From the NCBI GenBank assembly GCA_027943245.1, contig JANDJZ010000113.1, positions 41,001 to 105,000 of the forward strand: a stretch of 64,000 nt of DNA. The letters are read 5' to 3'. Made by a program: the position numbers and the translations under genes. Source of the stretch: Acanthamoeba sp. SK_2022b (lineage: Eukaryota; Discosea; Longamoebia; Acanthamoebidae). The notes under the pieces are model-generated. The model saw nothing but the letters and a program-made list of their open reading frames with translations. It did not search any database and was not told the DNA's origin. Shown here piece by piece: positions 22,882-33,343 of the stretch; position 1 is the first letter of the stretch, and each line of letters opens with the position of its first letter.

Positions 22882-24320
22882 GTGTGTATGCGTGTGGACA
22901 ACTGTGCGTGTGCGTTGTTGGATGCAGCCAAATCTACACCCGGTTCTCTCCCGACGTGTTGCTGGCTGTCCCCGCGCTCCAGTTGCCGGTACGTGACGAG
23001 TTCTGCGCGTTGTTGCTGGAGACTCGTGAGGCTCGCTGCAACACGCTGACTTGTGCTCCGGCACAGGAGGGCGAAGTGGGCCAAGGCGCGGTGGCCTCAC
23101 CCACCACTCCGGCGAACATGGTGGCCATGCTCAACTCCCCGCTGTGGTAACTCGCATGCCTTGTGTTGACGCGAGAACCTGGCATCGTGTGCTGAATACC
23201 CCCCCCCCTCCCGGCCATCTATTCGCAGGGACTCCAAGGCCGAGAGCCTGCAGCTTCCCCTCGAGTTTGCCTCCGTTCTCGTTTGCTTAGTTTTCATTCT
23301 TCATTTGTTTTAAAATAACAATATTTTTATTGACTGGTCGGTCGTCATCGTGCAGGATGCACCTCCTGCTCGGAGACATCTCGGTGGGCGCCAAGACGCC
23401 GGGCATGGTGGCGGCGGTGGATAGGTGGCGCAACGCGCTCAAGGAACAGGGCAAGCTCGGTACTCGCGCCCTCGTCTGCCTCCAGCAGAGATTGGGAGCT
23501 GGAGATGGGTCTCACAAAATCCACACGGCGCATCGGGCGGGCACAACAACAGAGGGCTCGGCGTGGACTCGATTGGCCGAGTTGAACGAGCGCATGATCG
23601 GTCTCTTCAAGCAAATCAACGTCGTGGCCCACGAACGACGCGACGTCTACGAGGCCACCCTCGCACGCCTCGCCTCCCTCCCCGCCGACCAGGTGCCCGC
23701 CCGCGTCTACATTGCGGAGCTTTGTCGGTTTGGTGGCTCACTGCACGCACGCGCGCACGCGTACGAATGCAAAAGTGGCTTGCGCAGGGAGACGAGCGGT
23801 CGGCTGATGACGTCATCGTCACGCAGCTGCTGGCCCTCCGCGCCGCGTTGGTTGAGGTGCGCAGGAATCTAAAGGAGATGGGCGACCTCTCCGGCGCCGC
23901 AATCGAGCCCGACGTGCAGACGCAGGTGTGCAACGCCACCATGGCCTTGCCCGGCGTTCTGCTCGCCGGCGTTCCCGGAGGTCGGTCCATCTAATTGCTT
24001 ACTGGCGTGTTTGTTGGTCAATCGTCTTACCTCGTCTCTCTTTTCAGCTGGCGGCATGGACGCTCTGTTTGCTGTGGCGCTTGGGACTAGCGCGCAAGCT
24101 GCCGTGCGCTCCCCCCCCCCCAAACTGATCCGAATCGCTCGCCGGCTGGCTCACGCACACTTTGGGGTCTCGGGAGCAGGTCCAGGAGCTGTGGACGAGC
24201 CGTGGCATCTCGCCGCTACTGCTGGATGAGGACCACAAGGGCCTTTGCGCCCATCCCATGGCCCATTTCGCAGACCTCCGGAGCAGATGCTTGCCGAACG
24301 ATGCAGCGTCCTCTCCATGA
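21861..24320 (+). CDS. Phosphomevalonate kinase
   Basis: GHMP-family kinase that phosphorylates mevalonate-5-phosphate in the mevalonate route to isoprenoids (ERG8-type). The N-terminus reads [20 protein letters not shown], diagnostic of this subgroup. The GHMP glycine-rich ATP loop [18 protein letters not shown] is at about 22503-22560, then [18 protein letters not shown] (about 22710-22770). The third motif [16 protein letters not shown] is at 23360-23410, and the C-terminal GVPGAGGMDA spans exons 23788-23980 and 24048 onward. I read about twelve exons with consistent phases; donors at 22130 (GTACTT) and 23265 (GTTTGC) are non-standard but required by frame. The start ATG is at 21861 ([12 protein letters not shown]). 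Stop is at 24320 with AATAAA at 24373. Confidence 0.9.
22836..22880. repeat. GTGC tetranucleotide repeat
   Basis: About eleven GTGC units inside the phosphomevalonate kinase intron 22771-22927. Confidence 0.95.
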
Positions 24321-24372
24321 AAGCCTATCCGCGTCCCATCAACACCGCCACTCCATTCGAACCTCTCTTGCA

Positions 24373-24378
24373 ATAAAA
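24373..24378 (+). terminator. AATAAA polyadenylation signal
   Basis: AATAAA lies about 50 nt after the phosphomevalonate kinase stop codon, the expected place for a 3' end signal. Confidence 0.6.
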
Positions 24379-24521
24379 TTGAATAGTGTTACATTCCTCG
24401 TCGCACTGGTGGCTGGCTATGCATAGGACACTCAACCGCTCATGCGCTGCCAGCACTCGGTGTGCCTGCCGAAACCAAACGCTGTCAGGGCTGTGTGTGT
24501 GTGTGTGTGTGGTAAATTGGG

Positions 24522-25311
24522 TTACGCATACCATTCCTTGGCGACGATGGTGACGGTGGGGCGACCCGATAGCGTGGCACCGCATCCCGGACAGCGCACC
24601 TGCTCCCACGTCTTCTTATGCTGCACAGGCGCCGCGCTGTAGTGACCCGGGATGCCGCTGCCACCGCCGTAGCGCGCCGGCGCGCTGGCGTTCACAGGCA
24701 CGTTGCCGCCACTGCCGTAGCGCGAGGGCTGCGCCGCGTTCACGGGTACGCCTGGACTCCCGCCGCCGCCGTAGCCTCGTGACACGCTGGGTGATGACGC
24801 TGGGCTGCCGCCGCCGTAGCGCGCCGGCGAGCTGGCGTTCACAGGCACATTGCCGCCACTGCCGTAGCGCGAGGGCTGCGCCGCGTTCACGGGTACGCCC
24901 GGACTCCCACCGCCGCCGTAACCTCGCGACACGCTGGGCGACGACGTCGGACTGGCTCCGTAGCTGCGCGCCGGTGTGGGCGAGGCTGCGGGGCTTCCAT
25001 AATAGAGCTCAGGCTGAGCTGCGTTGACGGGAACACGAGCACTGGACGGCGAACTCGCCCCATACGCTCCGGCAGGCGCCGCACGCACTGGCACGCCACC
25101 CGACGAACCGCCTCCCGCCGGGCTGCCGCATGACGGGCAGAACTTTGCCGTAGCGCTAGGGATAGAGGCCCCTGCAGTATTGTATATATAAAAACTAATT
25201 ATTTTCCTATTTTTATATGTGTTTTTTATGGACAATTTTACCACAAGCAACATGCACTTAAGTAAGTTATACGACGAGGGAAGGCGCACCACACTGAGTA
25301 CAGAAAGGCAT
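24522..25311 (-). CDS. Zinc-ribbon protein with Gly/Pro/Ser tandem repeats
   Basis: Short exon 1 (25311-25290) gives MPFCTQCG; it joins in phase through donor GTGCGC and acceptor CTGCAG to exon 2 at 25171. The result, CTQCGASIPSATAKFCPSCG, is a compact two-CxxC zinc ribbon. A low-complexity region follows, including two near-identical blocks of about 45-50 residues containing GVPVNAAQPSRYGSGGNVPV and SVSRGYGGGG. The C-terminus adds another CxxC (RCPGCG) and a Thr/Val-rich end. The zinc ribbon suggests binding of nucleic acid or protein; the repeats look disordered and proline-rich. No specific function is proposed. The block repeats likely arose by local duplication, since their DNA is also nearly identical. 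Confidence 0.7.
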
Positions 25312-25459
25312 GATGTTTTGCGGTGGTCTTGGCTTTCCAGAACAATGACAAATGAGGAAATGGGGGGAACTTGATCCGCCGCTAATATCTCCCCTGTTCA
25401 GCCAATCCGCAAAAGAGAGAAAATGAAGATTTCCTTCCATTTCTGTATTGTCTTGCGCC

Positions 25460-27299
25460 CTACATGGTCTCTTCGAGGTGGGCGACGCCGACCATGAGGG
25501 CCACACCCATGAGGAAGGCAAAGACCTCCTTGAAGGTCTGCTTGAATGACGAGTCCTGCAGCAGGTCCGGCAGCACATCGACCGTCGCGATGTAGATGAA
25601 CCCGCCCGCTGCGCACACACGACGCAATTTCACGAGCACGCGGGGGTGTGAGTTTGCATGGGGCGTGCCAGCAGAGCGTGAGGGAGTGAGGGTCCCTACC
25701 GGTGAAGGGGAGGATGTAGTGGGTGGTGTTGCCCAGTCCGTGCTCGAGCAGCACGCCCAGCAGACAGCCCATAAAGGCGCCCACGGCGGTGGCGAACTGC
25801 GCCATCATCGCCTGGCGCCGCGAGAAGCCGCTCTGGAGCAGGATGGCAAAGTCGCCTGCGCCAATCGAAAACAAGGGGCCAAGGCCGTCAGCTCACGCGA
25901 TTCAAAGGGGGGAACGCATGCACGTGTGCGGCGCTCAGTTGTAGGAGGGGAAAGGAGGGAAGGCTCAACCGATCTCGTGGGGGATTTCGTGCACCAGGAC
26001 GGCGACGGTGGTGGTGACGCCGATCGGGGTGCTCACCAGGAAGGACGACGCGATGGCCAGGCCGTCGGTGAAGTTGTGGGTCATGTCGGCTACACAGCAG
26101 CCAGCGGTGAGCTGCGATATGTCGGAGATCCGAGCTGTTGGGACATGGGAGGGGGGGGGGAGTAACGAACCAGCCAAGTTGAGGAAGCCGCCCACCTTGA
26201 TTCCCTCCTCGACGCTCTCCTTCTCCTTCTTCTTCTGCTCCTTCTTCTTCTCCTTGCCGCCGCTGTCCGCCTTCTTCTGTTTTTTGGCCACAAGTGCGGT
26301 CGGTGGTGAGCGATGGTGAACCTGGCCGGCTCTCTCGTTGTCGGGAGAGGGGGGGGGGGGCAACCTGCGGCTTGGCGCCGTGGGAGTGGCCGTGGCCGCC
26401 GCCGCCGTGGTTGCTGCGCACGAACTTCTCGACGACGAAGAAGGCCAGCAGGCCGGCCAGCACGCCCAGGCCGACCACCATGGACAGGTCCTCCTCCTCG
26501 CCCCCGCCGTGCGAGTGGGAGTGGGAGTGCGAGTGCGAGTGCGAGTGGCCGCCTTCGCCCGAGCCCGACGAGTGGAGGGCGTGCGGGATGAGGTGCAGGA
26601 ACACGTCCGACAGCAGGCCGCCCACGGCGAAGCTCAGCAGCACTGTGGGGCATGCCAACCAACACCACAACCACACGTCACGACAGCGTCAGCGAGCGCG
26701 CATGATGCGAGTAGAGAGGTTTGGGGGGGGGGTAGGGCTACCCTTGAGGAGTGGCTGGCGTTCGGGCGTGTGGTCGATGGGGATGAGCGGAAGGATGAAG
26801 ACCGGCGCGATGCTGACCAACGCCGTCGCCAGCAACGCGTTCAGCTTCGCCCTTCACGCGCGAAAGGAGCCGGGGTGAGCGGGGGGGGGGGAGCACGTGA
26901 AAAGATGGAGCTGGAGGAGGTACAAGAGGGGGCAAGGCAAAGGAGGGAGGGGTTGGCGTACTTGGATTTGAAGGTCCAGCCTGCCAAGTAATCATCAAAC
27001 GGCGTTGCGGTGGGCGGCTGTTGGGTCTTCTGCTCGTCCATCAAGCGCTCCAGTTCGGCAATGTGGTCATGGCTCTCGTGGTCATCGTGGTCATGGTCAT
27101 GGTCGTGGTCGTGGTCGTGGTCGTGGTCATGGTCATGATCGTGCGAATGCGAATGAGAATGAGAGTGCGAGTGTGAATGCGAGTGAGCCTCGCCCCCATG
27201 TGAATGAGAGTGAGAATGTTGGCCGTTCGATGCAACGAAGAAGAGGGCCAGCACTAGGGCCGACACAACAGCCACCCACACCACGCGCATGGCTGCCAT
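25460..27299 (-). CDS. LIV-1-type ZIP zinc transporter
   Basis: ZIP-family metal transporter moving zinc into the cytosol across the plasma or an organelle membrane. The product starts [17 protein letters not shown], a signal peptide, followed by a lumenal histidine-rich domain with HS and long DH runs (27080-27220). After that come TM segments, including [18 protein letters not shown] and [18 protein letters not shown] second His-rich loop (HSHSHSHS, near 26510) lies between TM3 and TM4. The catalytic-like motifs HNFTDG (about 26085) and HEIPHEIGD (about 25975-25860) match TM4 and TM5 of LIV-1 ZIPs; the usual Cys before HEIPHE is Val. The C-terminus ends [18 protein letters not shown]. About seven exons, phase-consistent where checked. 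Confidence 0.85.
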
Positions 27300-27388
27300 C
27301 TGCCTCACCAAAATAATGCCCTGTTTTAATTTTAATTTTTCATTTTCTTTATAATTGTTTTTTGTTTGTACGAGAAAAACGTTGCCGC

Positions 27389-28587
27389 TCAAGAGCGGCC
27401 GTTCCACTCATCGCTGAACCGCTGCAAGAACGCGAGCATAAACGCATGCCTGTGGCCGTGAGAGAGAGAGAGAGAGAGAGAGAAAGATCGGTTAAAACGC
27501 AATAGGCCAGAGGCGGAGGGCAGGAGGACCTTTGTTCGGCCATGCGCTTCCCGGTCTCGGTGTTCATCATGTCCTTCAGCTTCAGCAGCTTCTCATGGAA
27601 GTGGCTGAGGTTTGTTGGGTTAGCGCGGTGCTAGGCACTCACACACACACACAGAGAGAGAGAGAGGGCGTTGGTACTTGAGAGCGGAGCTGCCGGGGTT
27701 GGACACGTATTCTTCCTTGGTCAGGGAGTCACGCGGAGGGCACGAAGGATCGTACAGCGGCGTGCCGGGGCCTGCGATCTCACGCGCACGGGTTATGAGA
27801 AGGCAAGTGAGAAAGAAAACGAGGAGCAACCAAACGAAACAAAGAGCGGAGCCTCACGCTTTGCGCCAGAGAAGGTGAAGGTGCGCGCAATGCCGATGGC
27901 ACCGATCGCATCGAGGCGATCTTTTGGGAGAACAGAGGGAAAGGAAAATCCAGTGCCGGTCAGTATCTCGGCATGCCAAGGTCGCCATCAATGGGTTCGT
28001 TCAAACCTGCATCCTGGACGATGGCCTGCTCTGGGCGAGAAGATGTGTTCCGATGCCCGGAGGCCAGTTGCTCCTTGAAGCCCATGTTTTGGATCACGGA
28101 TAGCACAGCATGCCTCGCCTCCTCGCTCACCTCCTCCTCGCCCTCGAGGAATTGCTGGCCAAGCACACGCCACGCCATACATGAATGCTCAGTGCTGATG
28201 ATGGTGATAATGATGACTGTTGATCTTGACGTATCACGCGTCGGATACCTGGGCGTAGGACAAGGAAGCGTCATCGGTTGGCGCTCGATACTTCCAATCA
28301 TCTACGTCGTGCAGGACAGCAGCCAAGTCCACCACCATTTGGTCCACTACCACACCTCGCTTGCGTTCCTCTTCGGCCTGGCCAGACCAAAGTGAGCGAG
28401 CACGTGTAGGGAGGGGAGAGTGGGGGGGGGGTACAAGGCGACGAGCTGTGGAGAGGACACGGAGGACGTGAAAGGAGTCGTGCGAGGCATCCACCTTGTG
28501 TTGGCCCGCCCCCTGCACTCTCTCCACCAAGGCCATCGCTCGCCCCACGATGCCGCTCACCTCCGGAACCGCCGCCATCTTGCGCAT
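27389..28587 (-). CDS. HD-domain metal-dependent phosphohydrolase
   Basis: HD-superfamily hydrolase similar in layout to the bacterial YedJ type. Exon 1 begins MRKMAAVPEVSGIVGRAM and carries the first metal ligand set HDSFHVLRV; the next exon gives LAAVLHDVDDWKY, the HD dyad. Further exons encode a helical region with GEEEVSEEARHAVLSVIQNM, then AIVQDADRLDAIGAIGIART, which includes the last conserved Asp, then AGPGTPLYDPSCPP, FHEKLLKLKDMMNTETGKRMAEQR, and the end FLQRFSDEWNGRS. The arrangement H...HD...D is intact, so the enzyme is probably active. The substrate is unknown, perhaps a nucleotide. About six exons. Confidence 0.75.
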
Positions 28588-28727
28588 AACGCCCGCAAAA
28601 AGAAGACAGGTTCCGGCGGCGGGTTACCGAACCGGGCTTGCTTTTTTGAAGCTTTTTTATTTATTTTTAGTTTTTGTTTTCAATCGATCTTCAAAAACGG
28701 TATGTACAAGAAGAGATTTGGCAGGCC

Positions 28728-29737
28728 TCAGCGGGTGTAGAGGGAGAGGAATGCGTGGTGGTCGTGCGAGGGCAGACCGTCAGCGTGGTACGCCGTACAC
28801 GACTGCTTTATCTTGTCGTTGATTGCGAAAAGCGAGTCGTCCTGAGCGCCAGCGTCGAACTCGTGCAACGTCCTGTCGTATGTGGGTGAGTTATCGAACC
28901 GTACCTCTCCACCACTTTACTCATTCACTGCCAGTAGCGGCGTCCTCAAGGAGGAGAGGGGGGGGGCGTACCAGGAGCCAGCCTTGCCGTTGGGCTTGAT
29001 GAAGAAATCGAGCTTGCGCAGCTGCCTCTGAGGCTCGGGGGTGTCGTAGAGTTGGAAGTGATAGCGCTCCGTGTCGAGCTCCCAGTGATAGACCGGATCG
29101 TAGTACACGTAGCCCTTGCCGAGGAACTGGGCCTCGCTCAGGTCGAAGTGGGTCAGGTTACCACGAATGTCCTGCAACACGCCCACGGCCGTTATGCGTG
29201 AGCTCGACCGACGTACGCGCCCAAGCCGTGCTCACATGCATGAAATGGAGATGACTCATGAGATGGCCCGCACCTTAGTGAAGCAGGTGGCCAGGTCGCC
29301 CTTGTAAAAGATGGCGAACATCTTCTGCGCTACGTGGTCGTAGATGAAGGAATGGAAGGACGTCTCGCCGTGTACTTCGGCCAGCCTGTCCACTCTGGCC
29401 TTCTGCAGCTTCTGTGATGCGTGGTACGCGCATAGCGTGGAGCGTGTGAGTGCCATTGTCCACGGTTTCTATCTAATGTGGGCTCATGCACCTCATCTCT
29501 GAACCAGCGGAAGTACTCTTGGTGGGGCTTATAGTTTCTCTGCACGTGGATGGAGGTCGAGAAGGCCGGCGGCAGCTATGGGCAACAAGAAGTAAAGTGG
29601 TGTTAGAGAGGGCGCCAGGTGCGGGGAAGCGAGAGACGCCCTACCACTGGCTTCTGGGGCTCTATCATCTGCTTCCAGGCATGGCAGCAGGCGATACACC
29701 CCAGGCACACCAGGAGGGTAAGCACAAGCTTCTGCAT
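28728..29737 (-). CDS. Secreted protein, possibly ependymin-related
   Basis: Five exons. The first codes MQKLVLTLLVCLGCIACCHA, a clear signal peptide with possible cleavage after Ala. The mature part of about 190 residues has YDHVAQKMFAIFYKGDLATC, then FDLSEAQFLGKGYVYYDPVYHW, LDTERYHFQLYDTP, GKAGSW and a C-terminal FLSLYTR. The size (about 210 residues), the signal peptide and the FxYDxxxxKxxxxxxKxD style near the middle suggest the ependymin-related family of calcium-binding secreted proteins, but the match is loose. Only a few cysteines are seen. I would treat the family assignment as tentative and the secretion as likely. Confidence 0.6.
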
Positions 29738-30434
29738 CTGTTGGACGTGGACGGAGTGTAGCAGGAATTGGTGGTCGGTGGGCTAAGTGATTGTGGTGGT
29801 GATGGTGGTAGGATGAAAGAGTGGCCGGCCTCCACCCGCAATGGCGTCCTTCCGGCGGCCCATGATCAGGCGTGGGCTTTTCTTCTGCTGGTCAGGTAGC
29901 GGCCACGCGACTTGTATCGCGCGACTCACCGAGACGTAAGGGCTTTTGAGCGGTACGGTTCAACCCCTCCCCCCCCTTCCACAGTCTTCAAGATCTGCAG
30001 GAGGTAGGCAGGCGATTGGCCGATTCGTGCTCACGCCACGCGGTGCAGCCGAAAACACGACAACTTTGCTTGGCCAATCCGGAAGCGGCAACTTGGCGAC
30101 AGAGTTCTGTCTTCTGGAGCACGTCGCATGCCTCGACCATTCCTGACGATTTACGGGCCGGCCAGAGGTCCGTGTTCGAGAGCTTGCCGCCGGACAAGTG
30201 CGCTGTTTTCCCTGTCACCCCCTGCAATTCGAGTGAAATGGAGTGGGCACTGGGAGAGGGCGGCCTTCACTCTACTTCAGCCGGACAGAACTCGCCCGCC
30301 CTTCTCTTGCTCCAGCCTTCTCCCAGAGAGCCTTGTCATTCATCACCACTCAAGCTAGACGCACGCTGCACTCCGTCCGGGACCACGACCTCACCACCTG
30401 GCTACCGCTCGCTCCCCACTTGGCAACACGTACG
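29738..30434. promoter_or_regulatory. Divergent intergenic region
   Basis: About 700 bp between the secreted-protein gene (-) and the F-box/RCC1 gene (+), so both promoters lie here. I see no supported gene or RNA. Confidence 0.35.
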
Positions 30435-32498
30435 ATGAAGAGGAAGGTCAGTGTTGGCAGCGACCGAGCCCTACTGCCTGCTCTCCCCAAGGAACGGAAG
30501 CAGCGCAGCGAAGCCTTTGACACAGACGATGGCGGCCAGAGCATTGAAGACGTGCTGGTGGACAAGGAGCTCATGTTCCTCATCTTCGGGCCTGACCTCT
30601 TCACATGGAAAGACCTGCCCATGCTCGCCAGCGTCTGCAGGTACCCCTACCACCACCACCTCCACCCACCACCCTCAGCCAACCCACCACGATCACCGCA
30701 CACACAAGAGAGGAGAGACGAGGCAGAGAGAATGTCAAGGCACATGCGTTCTGGCGCGAGGAAAGCAGAGTTGCCGCTTGCGACAATTCGAGAAGAGGCC
30801 GGAAGGCCAATTTCTGACGACTTCCACCAAACAGGCGCTGGTGGCGCCTAACGCAGGACGCCGTACTGCGCCAGCAGCTCGTGGAGGGGAACGTCGTCTC
30901 GTTCGGCCTGGCCGATCCATCGGGCCACGGGGACCACGTCGACAAGCTGCGGCCCAAGTGTGTCGAGGCGCTGGCACGGGAGCGCGTGAGGGACGTCAGC
31001 GCCGGCCTCTACCACAGCCTCGTGGCCACCAAGGACGGGGGCCTGCTTTCGTTCGGCTACGGCAGCGGTACAGACGCCTCTCGCTGCCTCCCTTCCTCAC
31101 GCGTGGAGTCACTCACTTGCCCTACGCTGTGCAGATGGGAGGCTGGGCCACGGCGACCAGCGCACACAGATGATTCCGCGCCCAGTGCTGGCGCTCTCCG
31201 GCATTCGCATAGTCAAGGTCGCTGCGGGCGCACATCACAGCCTTGTGCTCAGGTGAGGGCAACACCACCTTTAACAAAAAGGTGAAGTTGAGCGACCACA
31301 GTGTGCTCACGCTTCATGACGATTGGGCATGTGCAGTGACCGAGGACTCGTGTTCTCGTTTGGGGCCGGGATCGACGGCAGTCTCGGGCACGGGGATCAG
31401 GCCAGACAGTTGGTGCCTAAGCTCATCTCCAGCCTGCAACGCGAGAAGATAGTCGACATCGCCGCAGGTGCGTTAAATTAAACTCGCAGTGTACGCGTGG
31501 CGACTCTCTGTTAACCTCCCTCTCAATATCGGTCTATCTCTCCTTGCTTCAGGAAGCGCGCACAGTCTTGTGGTGGCGGAGAGCGGCAACGTCTATTCTT
31601 TCGGCCTGGGCTGCGAGGTACCAGTTTTCCCCATTTCCTGAATGCAACCGAGCCGAGTTGTTATGTTGATGTTGTTGTCCATCCATTCAGGGAGCTCTGG
31701 GTCACGGTAGCACAGACAGCAGCCTCCTCCCCACAAAGATCGAACATTTTGTACAGAGCCCGGCGGCCAAGGTCGCCGCCGGCGGAAGCCATAGTCTGGT
31801 CTTGTCCAAGGTGCGAGCGACAATCATTGTCGTTATGGTCATGATGACGAAGTTGCGGTGACTGATGTCTTCAATCACAGGAAGGAAGAGTTCTCTCCTT
31901 TGGACAGAACACCTACGGTCAACTGGGCCTGGGCCACTTTTCGAGCCAAACTGCGTTGCCGGCAGAGGTTCACATCGGCGCTGTAGCTGTGGACATCGAG
32001 GCGGGAGCGCATCACAGTCTCGTCCTCACCAAGGACGGACAGGTCTACTCCTTTGGATTCGCCCAGCACGGACAGCTGGGTATGTAGGCTAGCACAACAT
32101 TCACCGACTGTGAGAGATCGGGCACTGATCGAAGCTTTGCTGCTGCTGCTGCCCTTGCAGGCCACGGCAACAACCTGAAAGACAACCCGAGCCCCGCTCT
32201 CATCCAATCGCTCGAGGGCCAATTCATCGTGGACATCGCCGCGGGCAACAATTTCAGCCTGGTTCTCAACGCGGAGGGCACAGTCTTCTCTTTCGGCTGT
32301 GGCAAGGTACCGATAGTCAGGTCGGATTGCTGCGTTTCAGATGGGAGGGAGCCTAAGGCCTTTGACCACAACCAACAGAACGGCCGATTGGGAAAGGGAG
32401 ACGAGAGCAATGCCACTCAGCCCACCATGGTTTTCGCAGCGGGCCACACCGTATCCGCCATATCGGCTGGGTACAGCCACAGCCTGGTAGTTGTGTGA
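30435..32498 (+). CDS. F-box protein with RCC1 repeats
   Basis: F-box proteins with RCC1 beta-propellers (FBXL/UVR8-like layouts) link substrates to SCF ligases. Exon 1 (from 30435) ends in the F-box-like DKELMFLIFGPDLFTWKDLP and the joining exon gives ASVCRRWWRLTQD. From about 30895 on there are six or more RCC1 blades, each with the motif SFGxGxxGxLGHGD and AAGxxHSLVL (for example GRLGHGDQRTQM, GAHHSLVLS, GALGHGSTDS, GHFSSQTALP, GQVYSFGFAQHGQLGHGN). The C-terminus ends ISAGYSHSLVVV, closing a blade. About nine exons, all phase-consistent. No Ran-GEF-specific residues were checked. Confidence 0.85.
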
Positions 32499-32688
32499 CC
32501 ACAAAAGAAATATGTGAATATAATTTTTTTCCATTCCACAGGTTTTCTTTTTTCATGCCGGTAAAGAAAACATGTTTTCCTTTTTATGCCGGGAAATAGC
32601 CGGTCATGGTAGCCCCATGCAGCCGCGGTGGGTCTACAAGGGAGAGCGAGAACCACCACACGCGCATACGATCTCATACGCAAAGAAG

Positions 32689-33343
32689 ATGTCCGACGAT
32701 ACGAAGGTATGCCCTCCTCTCCATCTGAAGGAAAGCGAACAGACCGAGAACCAGGAGGAAGATCGCATCATGCGTCACGCCTTCAAGAAGGTGCCCCCAA
32801 GCGATAAGCCCGCCTCCGACAATAAGTTTGGCTTCTGGCTCGGTACACAATCACCCCTCTACTGCTGCCAGTGGTAGATTCAATCTCTCCATTTTAGTCG
32901 TTTATTATTCATAATTGGTTTTTTTTGTGCCCGTGCAGAGGGCTTCCCGGCCGTGCCAGGCCAACCGGTCGTGTTGGTGTTCGAGGGCAGGCAGGTGTAC
33001 CACAGCGGCAACCTTAACGGCAACGTGCAGGAGCATTTCAAGGTCGACCTCCCACCTATCACCGCCCAGTCTACGTCGGAACTCAACATCCAGCTCAAGA
33101 TTGGAGTCAAGGTACGCGCTTATCCATTTGCCACAGCATATAGTCGCTCTATAGCATTCTCAGAGCGCTCTGGAAACACACTATCACACCACTTGCCGCG
33201 GTCGTCGCTAATAACGGCCTCCTCACGCTCCATCACAGAACTTTGACAACACGCTCAAGGTGGACGTCAAGGACGGAAGGAACCTCAAGCTGGTATTCAC
33301 CGACAAGGGTCTCTCCATCCAGCAAAGGTCACAGGCCTTCTAG
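32689..33343 (+). CDS. Small uncharacterised beta-rich protein
   Basis: Three exons, 32689-32842, 32939-33111 and 33239-33343, total 432 nt giving 143 residues; the sum being an exact codon multiple supports the splice choices. The N-terminal 45 residues are charged and likely disordered (EQTENQEEDR, KKVPPSDKPAS). The rest looks like strands: FGFWLG, VVLVFEGRQVYHSG, VDLPPITAQSTSELNIQLKI, TLKVDVKDGRNLKLVFTDKG. I do not recognise the family. It could be a small carbohydrate- or lipid-binding fold. Confidence 0.65.

Noticed and set aside
28440..28560. Candidate small plus-strand gene
   Set aside because: Antisense to the HD-domain first exon and its intron; no supporting motif.
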